Source: CAWGMT01 sp963823675
Lineage (GTDB): Bacteria; Planctomycetota; Planctomycetia; Isosphaerales; Isosphaeraceae
Direction: 5' to 3'
Length of the DNA stretch: 64,000 nt
Assembly: GCA_963823675.1 (NCBI GenBank)
Contig: CAWGMT010000008.1
Coordinates: 434,001-498,000 of the forward strand
Below the pieces are notes generated by a model. That model made no database searches, was not told where the DNA came from, and saw only the letters and a list, made by a program, of their open reading frames with translations. The position numbers and the translations under genes are program-made. Within the stretch, counting starts at the first letter, position 1, and every line of letters starts with the position of its first letter. Shown in pieces: positions 29,186 through 40,096 of the stretch.

Positions 29186-30143
29186 ATGACGCATGCCATC
29201 TTCACAGAGCGGCTCACGAAGTATTACGGGGCGCGGTGCGTGGTCAACTGCCTGGATCTGCGCGTGCCGATCGGGACCGTTTATGGTTTCCTGGGGCGTA
29301 ACGGGGCCGGCAAGTCGACGACGATCAAGATGCTGCTGGGAATGGTCCAGCCCAACTTTGGCCGGGTCGAGCTCTTGGGGCACGAGCTCGCGAACGCTGC
29401 CGCCGTCAGTGCGGGGCCGCATTGCCTATCTGGCGGAGGGACATCCCCTCTACGGCTGGATGACCGTCGCCGAAGCCGTGCGGTTTGGCCGCTCGTTTCA
29501 TGCTGAGCGCTGGAATCAGCGGTTGCTCGATCAGATTCTCGATCACTTCGAGATCCCCGCTCGGGCGAAGCTCCGCCGGTTGTCGAACGGCCAGCGCGCC
29601 AACGTCGCCCTGGCCCTGGCGATCGCCCCCGATCCCGATCTGCTCATTCTGGACGACCCCACGCTGGGCCTCGATACAGTCGCCCGCCGCGATTTCTTGA
29701 TGTCGATGATCCATCTGGTTGCGCGCCAGGGGAGGACGATCCTTTTCAGCTCGCATATCCTGGCCGACGTCGAGCGCGTCGCCGATCGGATCGGCATCCT
29801 GGTCGACGGCGTGTTGCGGGTCGACTGTCCGACCGAACACTTCAAGGAAAGCGTGAGCAAGCTGGTGCTCGAGTTCGCGGGCCGGCCGCCGGCATTTCCC
29901 GGCTGTTCGGGACTGGTCCAGGCGTGGGAAGTCGGCCGCCGTCTCGAGCTCGTCATTGTCAACTTCGGACCGGACCAGCGGCAGGTGATCGAATCACTCG
30001 CGCCGCTGGCCTGGGACGTCGTGGGACTGAACCTCGAAGACGCCTTCGTCGACTACACCCGCGGGCCCAGGCGGTCGTTGCCCGTTTTTGATGAGGAAGC
30101 GCCGGAACCTCAACCGAGCACCAGCGATCGAGGAGCCGCATGA
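29186..30143 (+). CDS. ABC transporter ATP-binding protein (frame break near 29400)
   Basis: The product is about 318 residues joined. Walker A is GFLGRNGAGKSTTIKMLLG, the signature RRLSNGQRANVALALA, Walker B DLLILDDPTLGLD, and the H-loop LFSSHILADVERVADR. The N-terminal 70 residues lie in one frame (ending LLGHELANAA), and the remainder (RGRIAYLAEGHPLYGWM onward) in the next; one extra base around 29395-29410 explains it. AAGGAG precedes ATG 29186. The last bases (ATGA) overlap the start of the next gene. It powers the export system encoded by the following genes. Confidence 0.85.
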
Positions 30144-31641
30144 TCATGATCGCGCGCAAGTTTTCTCTATTGCGTCAGCTCCTGTGGGCGGCGACCCTCG
30201 CGACGGGATTCGGCACACTCTGGTCTTATCTGGCCGTCTGGCTCGGCACCTCGATCCAGGAAGCCTGGCAGGGCGGGCGGCGGAATTGGCCTCCTCTGGA
30301 ACTGGTCGTGGTCAGGTCTGACGGCACGCCACTCATCCGCAGCATCCCGCAGGATAATCCGTCGCTGGACACCTATCGCGACTTGAGCGGCCGCGCGCAG
30401 GATGCTCCGGACGAGAACGACCTGCTCGCCGCGGTTTCCATGGCGGGCGAGCACGAGGCGTCTAACTTCCATCTCTCGCCGTTAGGCTGGGAGCAGAGGC
30501 TGAAGGTCTTCGTGAATGAGCGAGAGCCCAGCGTCATTTGGTTCTTCGTGCACGACGGTAAGCCGGAGGGGGCGGGCTACTTCGTCGGTTACGAGCGCGT
30601 GAGCAACCGGCGGGTCGGTTTCATCGGCCTCGCCGGCTTTCGCTCGCATTCCGTGCCGGCCGCGGAATGGATTCCCGTGCGCGGCGAGCTGATCAGGGAC
30701 AATTCGCAGTGGAGCTCGATGCCGTACTGGTATTCGCGTTTTCTGCGGCGACAGGTGGCCCGGCTCGATCGTCAGGACCTGCGCGCCGCGATTGGTCTAT
30801 GTGCCGTCCGGAAACCGACTGCGATTGGTCGACCTCACCGCGCGCACGGTAACGACCGTTTTTGAAACGTCGGAGCCGATCGAGTCGCCGGGAATTCCCA
30901 CGGTCTCATCCTGGGGCTATGGCCGTGCCATCAAGGAACAAACCATTCTGGTGCGGACAAGACAGCAGATCCACGCCTTAGATCGCAAGCATAACGTCAT
31001 CAAGGTATTCACCATTCCCACCGAAGTCGACCGCCAGAGCCCGGTGGATTGGTACGAGATTGGCAACGGCCAGGCGATCGCCGTCTTCACCCGACCAGGG
31101 TCAACGCTGGAACCGAACAGTCTCACCAAACGGATGGTGTACCGGATCGCGAATGATGGATCGATCCAGGATCGGTACGAGCTTACGCTGCAATCGGGAT
31201 CGCGCGTGCAGAGCGAACAGACGCGAGCCTATGGCCTCGCTCTTGCACTTCCGGTACCGGCGATCCTGTTCGTCGTCGATCTATTCATCGCGATCGAGAT
31301 CGATCGGACACAGAGCTATCCAGCGGTTTTCCTTGCTCTGCTTGAGGAGTTCAGGGCCCTCCTTGATGGTAGTCTTCGCTCTGTCAGCGGTCCTGGCCGT
31401 CATGGCCTGGCGACGGAGCCGGTCGTTCGGCCTGGCGAAGCGAGAGCAGGTCGCCTGGGTGGTCTTTGTTCTCCTCTTGGGGCTCCCCGCCTACGTGGGC
31501 TTCCTGCTCTATCGTCGCTGGCCGATCCGACTGCCCTGTCCGAATTGCCACGCTCAGGCTCCGCGCGACCGCGCGGCCTGCGCGGAGTGCGGAACACGCT
31601 TCCCCGATCCTTCCTTGAAAGGAATTGAGATCTTCGCCTGA
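30140..31641 (+). CDS. membrane protein with C-terminal zinc ribbon (frame breaks near 30790 and 31340)
   Basis: The product is about 500 residues when two single-base corrections are made. An N-terminal transmembrane helix (LLWAATLATGFGTLWSYLAV) is followed by a large soluble region with WD/beta-propeller-like phrases (VYVPSGNRLRLVDLTARTVT), a second helix (LALALPVPAILFVVDLFI) and further hydrophobic segments (LMVVFALSAVLAVMAW). The C terminus holds a four-Cys zinc ribbon (CPNCHAQAPRDRAACAECG). It is translationally coupled to the ATPase. The position between ATPase and permease in a YtrA-type operon suggests an accessory transporter subunit. I know no named family for the whole. Confidence 0.65.
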
Positions 31642-31659
31642 AGCGAGGAGAAAACGAAA

Positions 31660-32461
31660 ATGGTCCTGACACTCGTGAGGAAGGAGCTGCGCGAAACAAG
31701 GGCGTTTGCCGCTCTCGCGCTCGGGCTTTATCTCATCTACGTGAGCAAGCTGACGGGGAATTGGAGCCCGCTGCTCAGTTCGCTCTTCTGGTGGGCCCCC
31801 GGGATGAACGCGGAAGCCGCCGATGTCCCGTTTGTTGAGGATAATTTCTTGACCATGTTGTGCGTTATCGGCGGCGCCCTGGCGATCACCCTGGGGTTCC
31901 GGCAGTCGGCCTGGGAGCCGAGCCAGGGGACGGCTCTGTACCTCCTGCATCTTCCGCTGGCCCGTCGTACCATCTTCGTGACGAAGCTACTGACGGGGAT
32001 CGGCCTGTTGCTGGGGTGCACATTGTTGCCGATCCTGATTTATGCGACGTGGGCCGCCATTCCAGGAACGCATCCCGGTCCGTTCGAGTGGTCGATGACC
32101 GGGCCGGCGTTTCGCCTCTGGCTGCTCATGCCGCTCGTCGTATCTCGGGGCGTTTGCCAGCGGCATCCGCCCGGCGCGCTGGTTCGGCTCGCGGCTGCTG
32201 CCGCTCCTGGCGGCGGCATTCTCCAGCTTGCTCTTGGGAGTCGTGCCGCACTGGTGGCTGATCGCTTTCCCGCTGCTCTTGCTCGTGGCGGCGGTGCTCG
32301 TCAGCGATATCCTCTGGGAAGCCGAACACACGCGATTTTTGAGGCGATCATCCAGCCCTCTCCCGCCTTGCCCCGGAGGCGCAAGCGAACTGCCCGCATA
32401 TCTGCAAACCACGCGCAAGCCCATTGCCGGCCGTCGTTGTTGTTGCGATCATCATCCTTGA
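31660..32461 (+). CDS. ABC-2-type transporter permease (frame break near 32140)
   Basis: The product is about 266 residues. It begins MVLTLVRKELRETRAFAALA, typical of ABC-2 permeases, and has several hydrophobic helices: TMLCVIGGALAITLG, TKLLTGIGLLLGCTLLPILI, and after the break WWLIAFPLLLLVAAVLV. The frame through LWLLMPLVV continues as YLGAFASGIRPARWFGSRLL only if one base is supplied near 32137. The C-terminal tail past LWEAEHTRF is not reliable. GAGGAG precedes ATG 31660. It is the last gene of the GntR-controlled operon. Confidence 0.7.
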
Positions 32462-32512
32462 GTTGCTCCAAATTGGGGACGGCTTCCGGGTGAAAGAAAG
32501 CGCGGGATCACG

Positions 32513-33844
32513 ATGAGAAGCTCCTGGACCAGATGGGTTTGGTGGACTTGCGTGCTGGCGGCGACGACGGGGGCCATGGCTGTTGAGTCGCGCGCCGCCG
32601 ACAGCGCCGACTTTCGGGTCGGCGCGGCCGATAAAGACATCACGCCGCCGCCGGGAATACCGATGTGGGGCTATGGCGCCCGTCACGACGCTCTCTCCGA
32701 GGGCTCGCTCGACCCGCTCATGGCCAAGGCCATCGTCATCGCGGCCGGCGACGACAAGGTTGCGCTCGTCGGGATCGACCTCGGCCGCGGACCGACCGTA
32801 GCGATGATGAAGGTGATCCGCCAGGAAATCGCCGCGAAGGCTGGCATCCGCAATGTCCTCATCACCGGCAGCCACACCCATCACGGGCCGGTGATCGAGC
32901 TGGTCGATGAGCCCGGACTGGGCCAGGGAAAGTTCGACACCGCCGTCGCGTATTCCCGCAAGCTGCCCTACCTGCTCATCGAGGCGATTCTCGACGCCGA
33001 CAAGGACCGGAAGCCGGCCAGGATCGGAGTCGCGACCGAGTCGGTCGCGCTGAACCGAAACCGGCACACCAAACGGCAGCCCAAGGCGACCGACCCGATG
33101 CTGGCCGTCATGCGGTTCGACGACCTCGCCGGCAAGCCTATCGCGGTCCTCGTCAACTTCGCCGCGCACCCGGTCATGACCCAGGAGAAGCTCCTCAAAT
33201 ACTCGGCCGATTACCCGGGCTTCCTCAAAAACAAGGTCGAAGCCGCGTTGTCCACCAAGTGCGTCTTCATGCAAGGGGCGGCCGGCGACATGAGCCCGAA
33301 TCCCAATCCCGGGCCCTGGGAGCCCAAGAGCTTCGGCGAGACGGTCGCCGACCACGTGATCGCACTCGCGCAATCGGTCGCGACCGAGGTGCCGGCGCAT
33401 CCCTCGGTCAAGGGCATGGTCGACACGTTCCAGTTCAAGACGCGCGTCGACCTCCAGGACCCCAAGGTTGTGGGCGTCTTCGAACGGAGCTTTTTTCCGG
33501 AGATTACCCACGCCTATGCGAAGGAATTTGGAAAGGCTCTCTCGGCCGAGCTGAACACCGTTCTCGTCAATGGCGAGATCGCGCTGGTGGGCGGCTCCGG
33601 CGAGTTTTTCTGTAACCACGCCAACCGGCTCAAGGCGCGGTCGTACGTCAAGCACACCCTCTTCTTCGGCTACTGCAACGGCCACTGCATGTATTTCCCC
33701 ACCATCGAAGCCGCCTCGGAAGGAGGCTACGGTGCCGACCCGGGCATCTCGCTGGCCGAGATCGGCGCGGGAGAACGGATGATGGATAAGGCGGTATTCA
33801 ATATTTACTTGCTCCAGGGGAAATTCAGTCGGGAAAGGAGATAG
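32513..33844 (+). CDS. neutral ceramidase-family (neutral/alkaline non-lysosomal) hydrolase
   Basis: The product is 443 residues. A signal peptide (TRWVWWTCVLAATTGAMAVE) precedes the family opening FRVGAADKDITPPPGIPMWG. The metal-binding motif GSHTHHGP, the conserved VNFAAHPV and the VFMQGAAGDMSPN block are all present; in the family these His residues bind catalytic zinc. The shorter form lacks the C-terminal immunoglobulin-like part of classical ceramidases. Planctomycetes carry many such exported paralogues, whose substrates are mostly unproven amides. The frame is intact, in contrast to its neighbours. Confidence 0.88.
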   Translation: MRSSWTRWVWWTCVLAATTGAMAVESRAADSADFRVGAADKDITPPPGIPMWGYGARHDALSEGSLDPLMAKAIVIAAGDDKVALVGIDLGRGPTVAMMKVIRQEIAAKAGIRNVLITGSHTHHGPVIELVDEPGLGQGKFDTAVAYSRKLPYLLIEAILDADKDRKPARIGVATESVALNRNRHTKRQPKATDPMLAVMRFDDLAGKPIAVLVNFAAHPVMTQEKLLKYSADYPGFLKNKVEAALSTKCVFMQGAAGDMSPNPNPGPWEPKSFGETVADHVIALAQSVATEVPAHPSVKGMVDTFQFKTRVDLQDPKVVGVFERSFFPEITHAYAKEFGKALSAELNTVLVNGEIALVGGSGEFFCNHANRLKARSYVKHTLFFGYCNGHCMYFPTIEAASEGGYGADPGISLAEIGAGERMMDKAVFNIYLLQGKFSRERR

Positions 33845-33993
33845 GGAAAAAAGATGAAGGATGAATAAGACCGCTCTCGATTCAGCGATTATCTGACCCT
33901 GCGGAGCCTTGGTGACTGATCGGGGGCGGAATCAGCGCCCCATCCCCCGACGATGTGTAATTGGTGGTGCCGGGTCCACCCCCCCTACCCCCC

Positions 33994-34074
33994 CTTAGCA
34001 AGGGGGGGAGCGGACGCGACCTTAGCAATGGGGGGAGCGGACGCGACCTTAGCAATGGGGGGAGCGGACGCGAC
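33994..34074. repeat. three tandem 27-bp repeats
   Basis: Three adjacent units (33994-34020, 34021-34047, 34048-34074) of CTTAGCAA-GGGGGG-AGCGGACGCGAC differ only at one or two bases in the first unit. Read in the frame of the downstream gene they give LAMGGADAT repeats, but that stretch is probably 5' untranslated. A run of C and TAGCAAGGGGGG immediately upstream can pair with the G-runs. Confidence 0.9.
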
Positions 34075-34120
34075 CGGCGCTGGCGCTCAGCCTCGTAAAC
34101 CCCTGCTATTCACTCAGAAC

Positions 34121-35705
34121 GTGTCACGCTACTTCCGGTACAAGACGAGTGAGGATCTGGTCGCCGGGGCCCGGGCACTTGGCCTGGGCGTGGAACTGAG
34201 CGCCGATCTCTCGCCGCTGTTGGAGTCCGTGGATGTCGGCGGACGCCCCGTCGGCAACCGGCTGGCGATTCAGCCGATGGAAGGCTGTGATGGCGAGGCC
34301 GACGGCTCGCCGGGCGAGCTGACCTTCCGCCGCTACCGCCGCTTCGGCGCCGGCGGGGCCAAGCTGATCTGGGGCGAGGCCTGCGCGGTCGTCGCCGAAG
34401 GCCGGGCCAATCCCCGCCAGCTTTTGATCAATCCGGCCAACGTTGCGCCGCTGGCTCGACTGGTGCAGACGACCTGCCAGGCACATTTCGATGCCAACGG
34501 TAAGAACGACGACCTGCTCGTCGGCCTTCAGCTCACCCATTCGGGACGGTATTCGTTCGAACGTCCCCTCTTGGCCCAGCACGATCCGCTGCTCGATCCG
34601 CGGACCATTGTCGACAAAGCGACCGGAACGACAGCCGGCCCCGAGACGCCGCTCCTGAGCGACGCCGACCTCGACCGCTTGCAGGATCGTTATGTCGAGG
34701 CGGCCGTGCTGGCCGAGCAGGCCGGCTTCGATTTCGTGGATATCAAGCAGTGCCACCGCTACTTGCTCAATGAGTTGCTGGCGGCGCAGTACGCGGCCCG
34801 GCAAGTACGGCGGGCCGTTCGAAAACCGCACGCGGTTCGTCCGGGAGGTCGTGGGCCGGATCAGGTCGTCTTGCCCTGGTCTCTTGCTCGCAACCCGGAT
34901 GAATGTCTTCGACGGGATTCCGTACCGGAAAGGTCCGACGGACGAAGGCGTCCTCTGCTCTTTCACGCCGCCGATCCGATCGGCGTGGGGCACGCGCAGG
35001 ACGACCCGGCCGAGCCCGACCTGGAGGAACCGCTGGCGCTCGTCGGTCTGCTCCAAGAGCTCGGAGTTTGCCTGGTCAATATCTCGATGGGCAACCCCTA
35101 CGCCAGCCCGCACCTGGTCAGGCCGTTCGAGTATCCGCCGCCGGACGGATACGAGACACCCGAGCACCCGCTCTTCGGCGTCAACCGCCATTTCCGGTCA
35201 ACGGCGAGTATCCAGACGGCGTATCCGGAGTTGGCGATTGTCGGATCGGGCTATAGCTGGCTCCAGGCGTTTGCGTTCGAGGCGGGTGCTGCCAATCTGG
35301 CCGCGGGGCGCACCACTTTTGTGGGAATCGGCCGCGGCGCGCTCGCGCAGCCCGACTTCGGCCGCCGCCTGGCTCGCGGCGAGCCGCTCGATCGCAAGCA
35401 CATCTGCCGGACCTTCAGCTACTGCACGGCGCTCGATGCGCTCGAAACATCATGAAATGGGCCAGTTCCCCACCGGCTGCCCGCCGTTCGACAAAGAGGT
35501 TTACGGGCCGATCTGGGAGGAAGCGCGAGCGACCGGCGAAGTCCTGAGGAACGGGCCGGTAAGAGGTTCCGGATTTCGAGCGGTGTCATGGCGTTTTCTC
35601 GGCAGAAAGCGCTCGGGAGTGCAATGGTACGGAGGTCGTGATCGCTCTCGTCCAAGCGTGTCTGCAACACCGCGCACTTTCCCTATTCTGGGTGTGGATC
35701 TTTGA
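34121..35705 (+). CDS. old-yellow-enzyme-like NADH:flavin oxidoreductase (three frame breaks)
   Basis: The FMN-dependent TIM-barrel enzyme is about 440-525 residues. Conserved parts: VGNRLAIQPMEGCDGEADGS, GAGGAKLIWGEACAVVAEGR, LLVGLQLTHSGRYS, FDFVDIKQCHRYLLNELL, KYGGPFENRTRFVREVVGRI, and the C-terminal QFPTGCPPFDKEVYGPIWEE. The segment 34805-34970 and the end beyond about 35437 lie in another frame, so three one-base corrections are needed. The true start is uncertain: GTG 34121 (SRYFRYKTSEDL) fits the family start, while upstream codons run through the 27-bp repeats. The stop used is that of the last frame and may be too distal. It could be a pseudogene. Confidence 0.65.
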
Positions 35706-35864
35706 AAAAAAGTCTATTGCGGGATCGCCAACCGACGACTAAATGATTGGGCAACAACTCGTCCGGCATCACAATAGAATGGCGACACGGCACGGAGAAG
35801 CCGAATCGCTGCGGGAGCTTTCGACCCGGTTACCCAGCGAAAGACGGACTGGAGCGAAGAATCC

Positions 35865-36564
35865 ATGCCACGACGGCGAGCGTTTCGTCCCGCGCTCTCG
35901 AATGTTCTGGAAGGCCGAATCGCCTTGAGCAGCGCAGCAGCAGCCGTAGGCCATCAATCCTCCGTCGTCGCGGCGGAAACCCAAGCCGCGAGCACCGCAA
36001 CGACCTCGCCGTCATACGAGGAGCTGACGACTACCTACGCCAACGGGGATGCCGGCAACATTGTCGGAATTGGCGAGATCCACGGCACGACCGAGACCGC
36101 AATATCGCCTGACGGTGCCGACCGGCAGCAACACGACCACGACCACCGACTCGATCGATCTGCCCGGTACCGCCGGTCACGAAACGGTCGTGAACGTTGC
36201 GACCACACAGGGCAACACGACGACCGAAAATATCACGACGACGCTGCCGGACGGTTCGACCACGACCGAGACCAAGATCCTGAACACCTACGGCCGCAAG
36301 ACCACCATCGACGCATGGCTCGATACACCTGGCGTGGGCATTCAGACCACCGTGGGCACCACGGTTCAGAGCGGACCGAAGGCGATCACCACCGAGGTCA
36401 TCCACACGGCCGCCGGCAACGTTTATCACTACCACCGAGTCGTGACCCAGATCAGTCCGCTCGAATCGACCGTCAGCACCACGACCACCGGGCCCAACGG
36501 CGCGGTGACCAATCACGTGCGGTCGACGACGACGATTACACCGCTGCCGTTGCCGACGACGTGA
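35865..36564 (+). CDS. secreted Thr-rich protein (frame break near 36090)
   Basis: The product is about 233 residues. The N terminus PRRRAFRPALSNVLEGRIAL is the planctomycete-type LExR-ALS leader seen on many surface proteins. The rest is Thr/Ser-rich with regular beta-like periodicity (GSNTTTTTDSIDLPGTAGHE, NTTTENITTTLPDGSTTTET). The two halves are in different frames; one base near 36090 joins TTETAIS to YRLTVPTGSN. No catalytic domain is visible. A role at the cell surface is inferred from composition. Confidence 0.55.
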
Positions 36565-36611
36565 GATGGGACCGACTCCCAACGCGGCGGAGCCGCAACC
36601 GACGGATCGGG

Positions 36612-36677
36612 GGACAGAGCCCCCTCCTACACAAATCGCCGCGCGGCGCCGGCCTCTTGGAGGAGCCGGCTCTGTCC
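36612..36677. repeat. inverted repeat of GGACAGAGCCCCCTCCT type
   Basis: GGACAGAGCCCCCTCCT (36612-36628) pairs with AGGAGCCGGCTCTGTCC (36661-36677) with two mismatches. It lies after the Thr-rich gene and may act as a bidirectional structure or terminator. No T-tract follows. Confidence 0.65.
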
Positions 36678-36869
36678 GGCGATCCCATTTTGGTAAACTC
36701 AATCCTTGGACTAAGGATCGGGATGCGAATGACTTCCCCGCAGAGTTGACTTTCGCGGAGCGAATGGCGACACTTGTTCTCAGCGGAGCGCCCCAGCGGA
36801 TGCCGCGCCGAGTTCGGGCGACGCGCCACCGGGTTGGGATGCGAGGGCGACGATGGCTTACAGCGATAG

Positions 36870-37118
36870 GCGAAAAACGAGAACATCGTCGGGGGCATCC
36901 CGCAGTGCCTCGCCGAGATGGTAGCGGCGCGGAGGTTCAACTTGCAACAGAAGCAGCCCGACGCGGCCGTTCATGGGGTCGTCACCACGGGCATCGTGTG
37001 GCGGTTCCTGAAACTGGATGGTACGCGCGCTTCCGTGGACGTCGTGGAATATCCGATCCAGTTTCCGCGGAAGATTTTTGGCATCTTGACGGCGATCGCG
37101 CTTGGCGGACGGGGCTGA
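36870..37118 (+). pseudogene. C-terminal fragment of a conserved hypothetical protein
   Basis: The open segment after an in-frame TAG reads GGIPQCLAEMVAARRFNLQQ, then TGIVWRFLKLDGTRASVDVV and YPIQFPRKIFGILTAI, ending at a stop. This is the C-terminal signature of a hypothetical protein family of cyanobacteria and planctomycetes (pattern: AEM(V/L)AAR.FN...TTG..W.FLKL...V.EYP). The N-terminal 100 or so residues are missing or scrambled upstream, so this is a remnant. Confidence 0.55.
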
Positions 37119-37221
37119 CAATTCGGAAACGGTGATCCAGAAACCAGACATGCGATTAAGTTGACCGGAAATATCGACACAACCTTCGCTGAGATCCCGG
37201 CGCATCCGGCTCCGAGTCAGC

Positions 37222-37884
37222 GTGCGCGGGCTGATGCTTCTCGTGCTGCTCTCAGGCGGCGTGTCAGGGTGGATCGTCCACGTTGCCCGCAGCGCCCACG
37301 GTCAGCGTCTCGCCGTGGCAGGAATCACGAGAGCTGGGGGCTGGGCTTTGTATGACTGGGACTTCAAGAACGGTCGCTTTCTCGCGAAAAACGAACGGCG
37401 GGAACCGACGTGGCTGGTGGATCTCATCGGGGTCGATTATTTCGCAAACGTCACCTGGGTGTACCTGCCCCGTTCGGCAACAGATCATGATCTTGTTTAC
37501 GTTGGGCAGCTCAGACGAGTTGAGTGGCTGGGTGACCTGACGACGCGGCAGACCGACGCCGGCTTGGTCCACTTAACAGGGCTGTCTAACCTCCGAGAGT
37601 TGAACCTCAGAAGAACCCAAGTCACCGATCCGGGGCTCGCGCATCTGAAGGGGCTGACCAGACTCTCCAAGCTCGACCTCAGCCGCACTCAGGTCACCGA
37701 CGCCGGCCTGAAACATCTAGAGGGGCTGACCGGCCTCAGAGAGCTGTATCTCCAGGGTACCCAGGTGAGCGACGCCGGGCTGGGACATCTCCAGCGGCTG
37801 ACTGGCCTGCGAGAGCTGCATCTACAAAGCACCCAGGTGAGCGACGCCGGGGCGCGAAAGCTGCAGCGGCGCTGCCGCGGGTGA
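37222..37884 (+). CDS. leucine-rich repeat protein with N-terminal membrane anchor
   Basis: The product is about 220 residues. A hydrophobic N terminus (GLMLLVLLSGGVSGWIVHVA) is followed by an Ala/Gly/Trp-rich region and about five 24-residue leucine-rich repeats of the type LTGLRELYLQGTQVSDAGLG. Such LRR proteins are abundant in planctomycetes and mediate protein contacts outside the cytoplasm. GTG 37222 is the only start-like codon in frame near the anchor; family members usually start a few residues earlier (SRRIRLRV precedes in frame), so the start may be off. Confidence 0.78.
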   Translation: MRGLMLLVLLSGGVSGWIVHVARSAHGQRLAVAGITRAGGWALYDWDFKNGRFLAKNERREPTWLVDLIGVDYFANVTWVYLPRSATDHDLVYVGQLRRVEWLGDLTTRQTDAGLVHLTGLSNLRELNLRRTQVTDPGLAHLKGLTRLSKLDLSRTQVTDAGLKHLEGLTGLRELYLQGTQVSDAGLGHLQRLTGLRELHLQSTQVSDAGARKLQRRCRG

Positions 37885-37980
37885 TGATATGGCATTGATT
37901 TATCGGGCAACCAGACCGTTTAGTATAAAGAATCGTTGAGACGTTACGCTCCGGCTCCAGCCCGGCTGGAATTTCCGGGT

Positions 37981-38217
37981 TCAATCAATCGCCTCCTCCC
38001 ATCCGCGGCTGCCGTGCGAGCGGAGCATCTGCATCAGCGGGTGGCGGCCGAGTTCTTCGTCCGAAAGTTCGCTCTTTAGCAGTCGGACGACCTCGGGAAG
38101 GCAAGAGTCGAGGTAGAGCTCCTCGGCCTCGCGCAGCGTTTCGGCCCGGCCGCAAAGCAGAAGCTGCGCGACCGGATCGCTCGACAGCCGTGTGATTTCT
38201 TCGAAATCGCTTGCCAT
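37981..38217 (-). CDS. small conserved hypothetical protein
   Basis: The product is 78 residues, acidic and helical (LSSDPVAQLLLCGRAETLRE, CLPEVVRLLKSELSDEELGR). No transmembrane segment. A GAGG-type site precedes ATG 38217. The function is unknown. A short hairpin (TCCAGC-CCG-GCTGGA, 37956-37970) lies just beyond its stop and may end transcription between it and the LRR gene. Confidence 0.6.
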   Translation of the reverse strand: MASDFEEITRLSSDPVAQLLLCGRAETLREAEELYLDSCLPEVVRLLKSELSDEELGRHPLMQMLRSHGSRGWEEAID

Positions 38218-38463
38218 TCGTCCAGTCCTCGACCAGTGATTCTACCAAGAAAACCGTGCCGGGACGAACCTGCGTGCCGGCAGAAAAAGCTGCCGCGAAT
38301 GACTCCCAGCGGTTTCGCATTTGCTTAACAATCCTCCGGCGACTAACATGGTAGCGATCGCGACCTTCCTCACACGGCCGTCGGCGGGAGCGACGCGTCG
38401 ATCGCGACTCGAAGAGGCAGCGTGATTCCTTGGCATTGCCATCGATCGTGGGAGCGCCGCGGG

Positions 38464-40092
38464 ATGAGAGCGTTTGATACCCTTTCCAGCAGTCGGCTCG
38501 CTGCGCGCTTGACTGCGGCCTTGGTTTGGCTGGGCTGGTCGAGCCTTGTGCTGGCCCAAATTGGCGAATTCGAAACAGTCCGCCGCGGTAGAATCGACGG
38601 CCGCCTTGCCGGCCGGCACCGAGGTCGTCCTCAAATCGTCCGCGACGCCGCTTTTCGAACTGGGACACTGGGTTCCAAGTGCGGACCAGCTCTCATTCCT
38701 GGTCGAACGCGTCCAGGACGATAAAGTCAAGGTGATCTCGCGCGACAAGACCATTCAGGGGTGGCTGCGGCGCGAACAGGTCGTTCCGCTCGACGCGGCG
38801 ATCGACTATTTCGGCGAGGTACTTGCATGGGATCGGCGCAACACCGACGCCTACTGGATGCGTGCGAGGCTATGGCTCTACCAGGGCGATGCCGACCGGG
38901 CGATGGCCAATCTCGAGCAGGCGATCCGTCGTGAGCCCGACCAGGCCCGGTTCTACGTCACGCGGAGCCTGGTCAATCTCACGAAAGAACGGTTCGACCT
39001 GGCCGTTGCCGACTGCGATCGCGCGATCCAGCTCGATCCTCAGGCAATCAAGGCCTACGTCATCCGCGCATCGGCCACGCTTGCTCGAGGCGACTCGGCC
39101 AGATGCCGGGCCGATCTGGATCAGGCCCTGCGGCGCGACTCGATTAACCCCATCGGCCGGACGGTGCGCGAAGCTATGGGCCGGCTCAGGAAGACGGCGA
39201 TCCGGGAAAAGCTCGGCTGGATCGCGGCGAGACGACCACGCGCGAGCCCAAGAACGCCGCCGACCTGGTTGCCCGCGGCAGGGCGCATCTGGTGAAGGAA
39301 GAATTCGACGACGCCATCGCCGATTTCACGGACGCCGTCCGGCTCGACCCGGCCCACGCCCCGGCTTATGTGGCGCGGGCCGAGGCCTGGGCGCGGAAGC
39401 ATTACCGCGACCGCGAGCTGGCCGACATCACCACAGCCGTCAAACTGGACCCGAGAAACACCGCGTATCGAGTCGCCCGCGGCCAGTCGTGCTCGGTGCA
39501 GGGCCGGCACGAAGAGGCCATGGCCGACTTCAATGCGGCACTCGGAATGGAGCCCGAAAACCCCGCGCTCTGGGTCGCCCGCGGTAACGAATGGCGCAGA
39601 GACCTGAAGCTCGACGAGGCACTCGCGGACTATACCCGGGCCATCCAGCTCAAGCCTGACTTCACGCTGGCCTACATCAGTCGCGGCCAGACCTGGCGGC
39701 AGCGCCGGGACTTTGGCCGCGCAATCCAGGAATTTGCCGAGGTGGTACGCCGCGAGCCCGATAACGCGCTCACGCACATGTATCTTGCCCGGATTCTCGC
39801 AACCTGCAACGATGCCAACTCGCGCAATGGCAAGTGGGCAGTGGATGAAGCAACGCGGGCTTGCGAGCTGACCCACTGGCAGGACCCCGACTGCCTCGAT
39901 ACGCTCGCCGCCGCCTGCGCCGAGAACAACGACTTCCCGAATGCGATCAAGTGGCAGACGCGGGCGATCCAGCGGCTGCGACAGAAGGCGCCGTCGATCC
40001 TCCAGCGCGCCATGAATTTCGGTGGCCGGAGAGGGGTTGGCTTCGAAGAGCGGCTGGCCTTCTACAAGAGCCGCAAGCCGACGCGGGAGTAG
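38464..40092 (+). CDS. exported TPR-repeat protein (frame breaks near 38590 and 39225)
   Basis: The product is about 542 residues joined. The signal peptide (AARLTAALVWLGWSSLVLAQ) at ATG 38464 is in a different frame from the body, which starts with an SH3-like region (VISRDKTIQGWLRREQVVPL) and continues with at least eight TPR units (AAIDYFGEVLAWDRRNTDAY, FDLAVADCDRAIQLDPQAIK, LDEALADYTRAIQLKPDFTL). The second break lies between EKLGWIA and GETTTREPKNAADLVARGRA. Function unknown; the family is common in planctomycete envelopes. Confidence 0.75.
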
Positions 40093-40096
40093 GACA

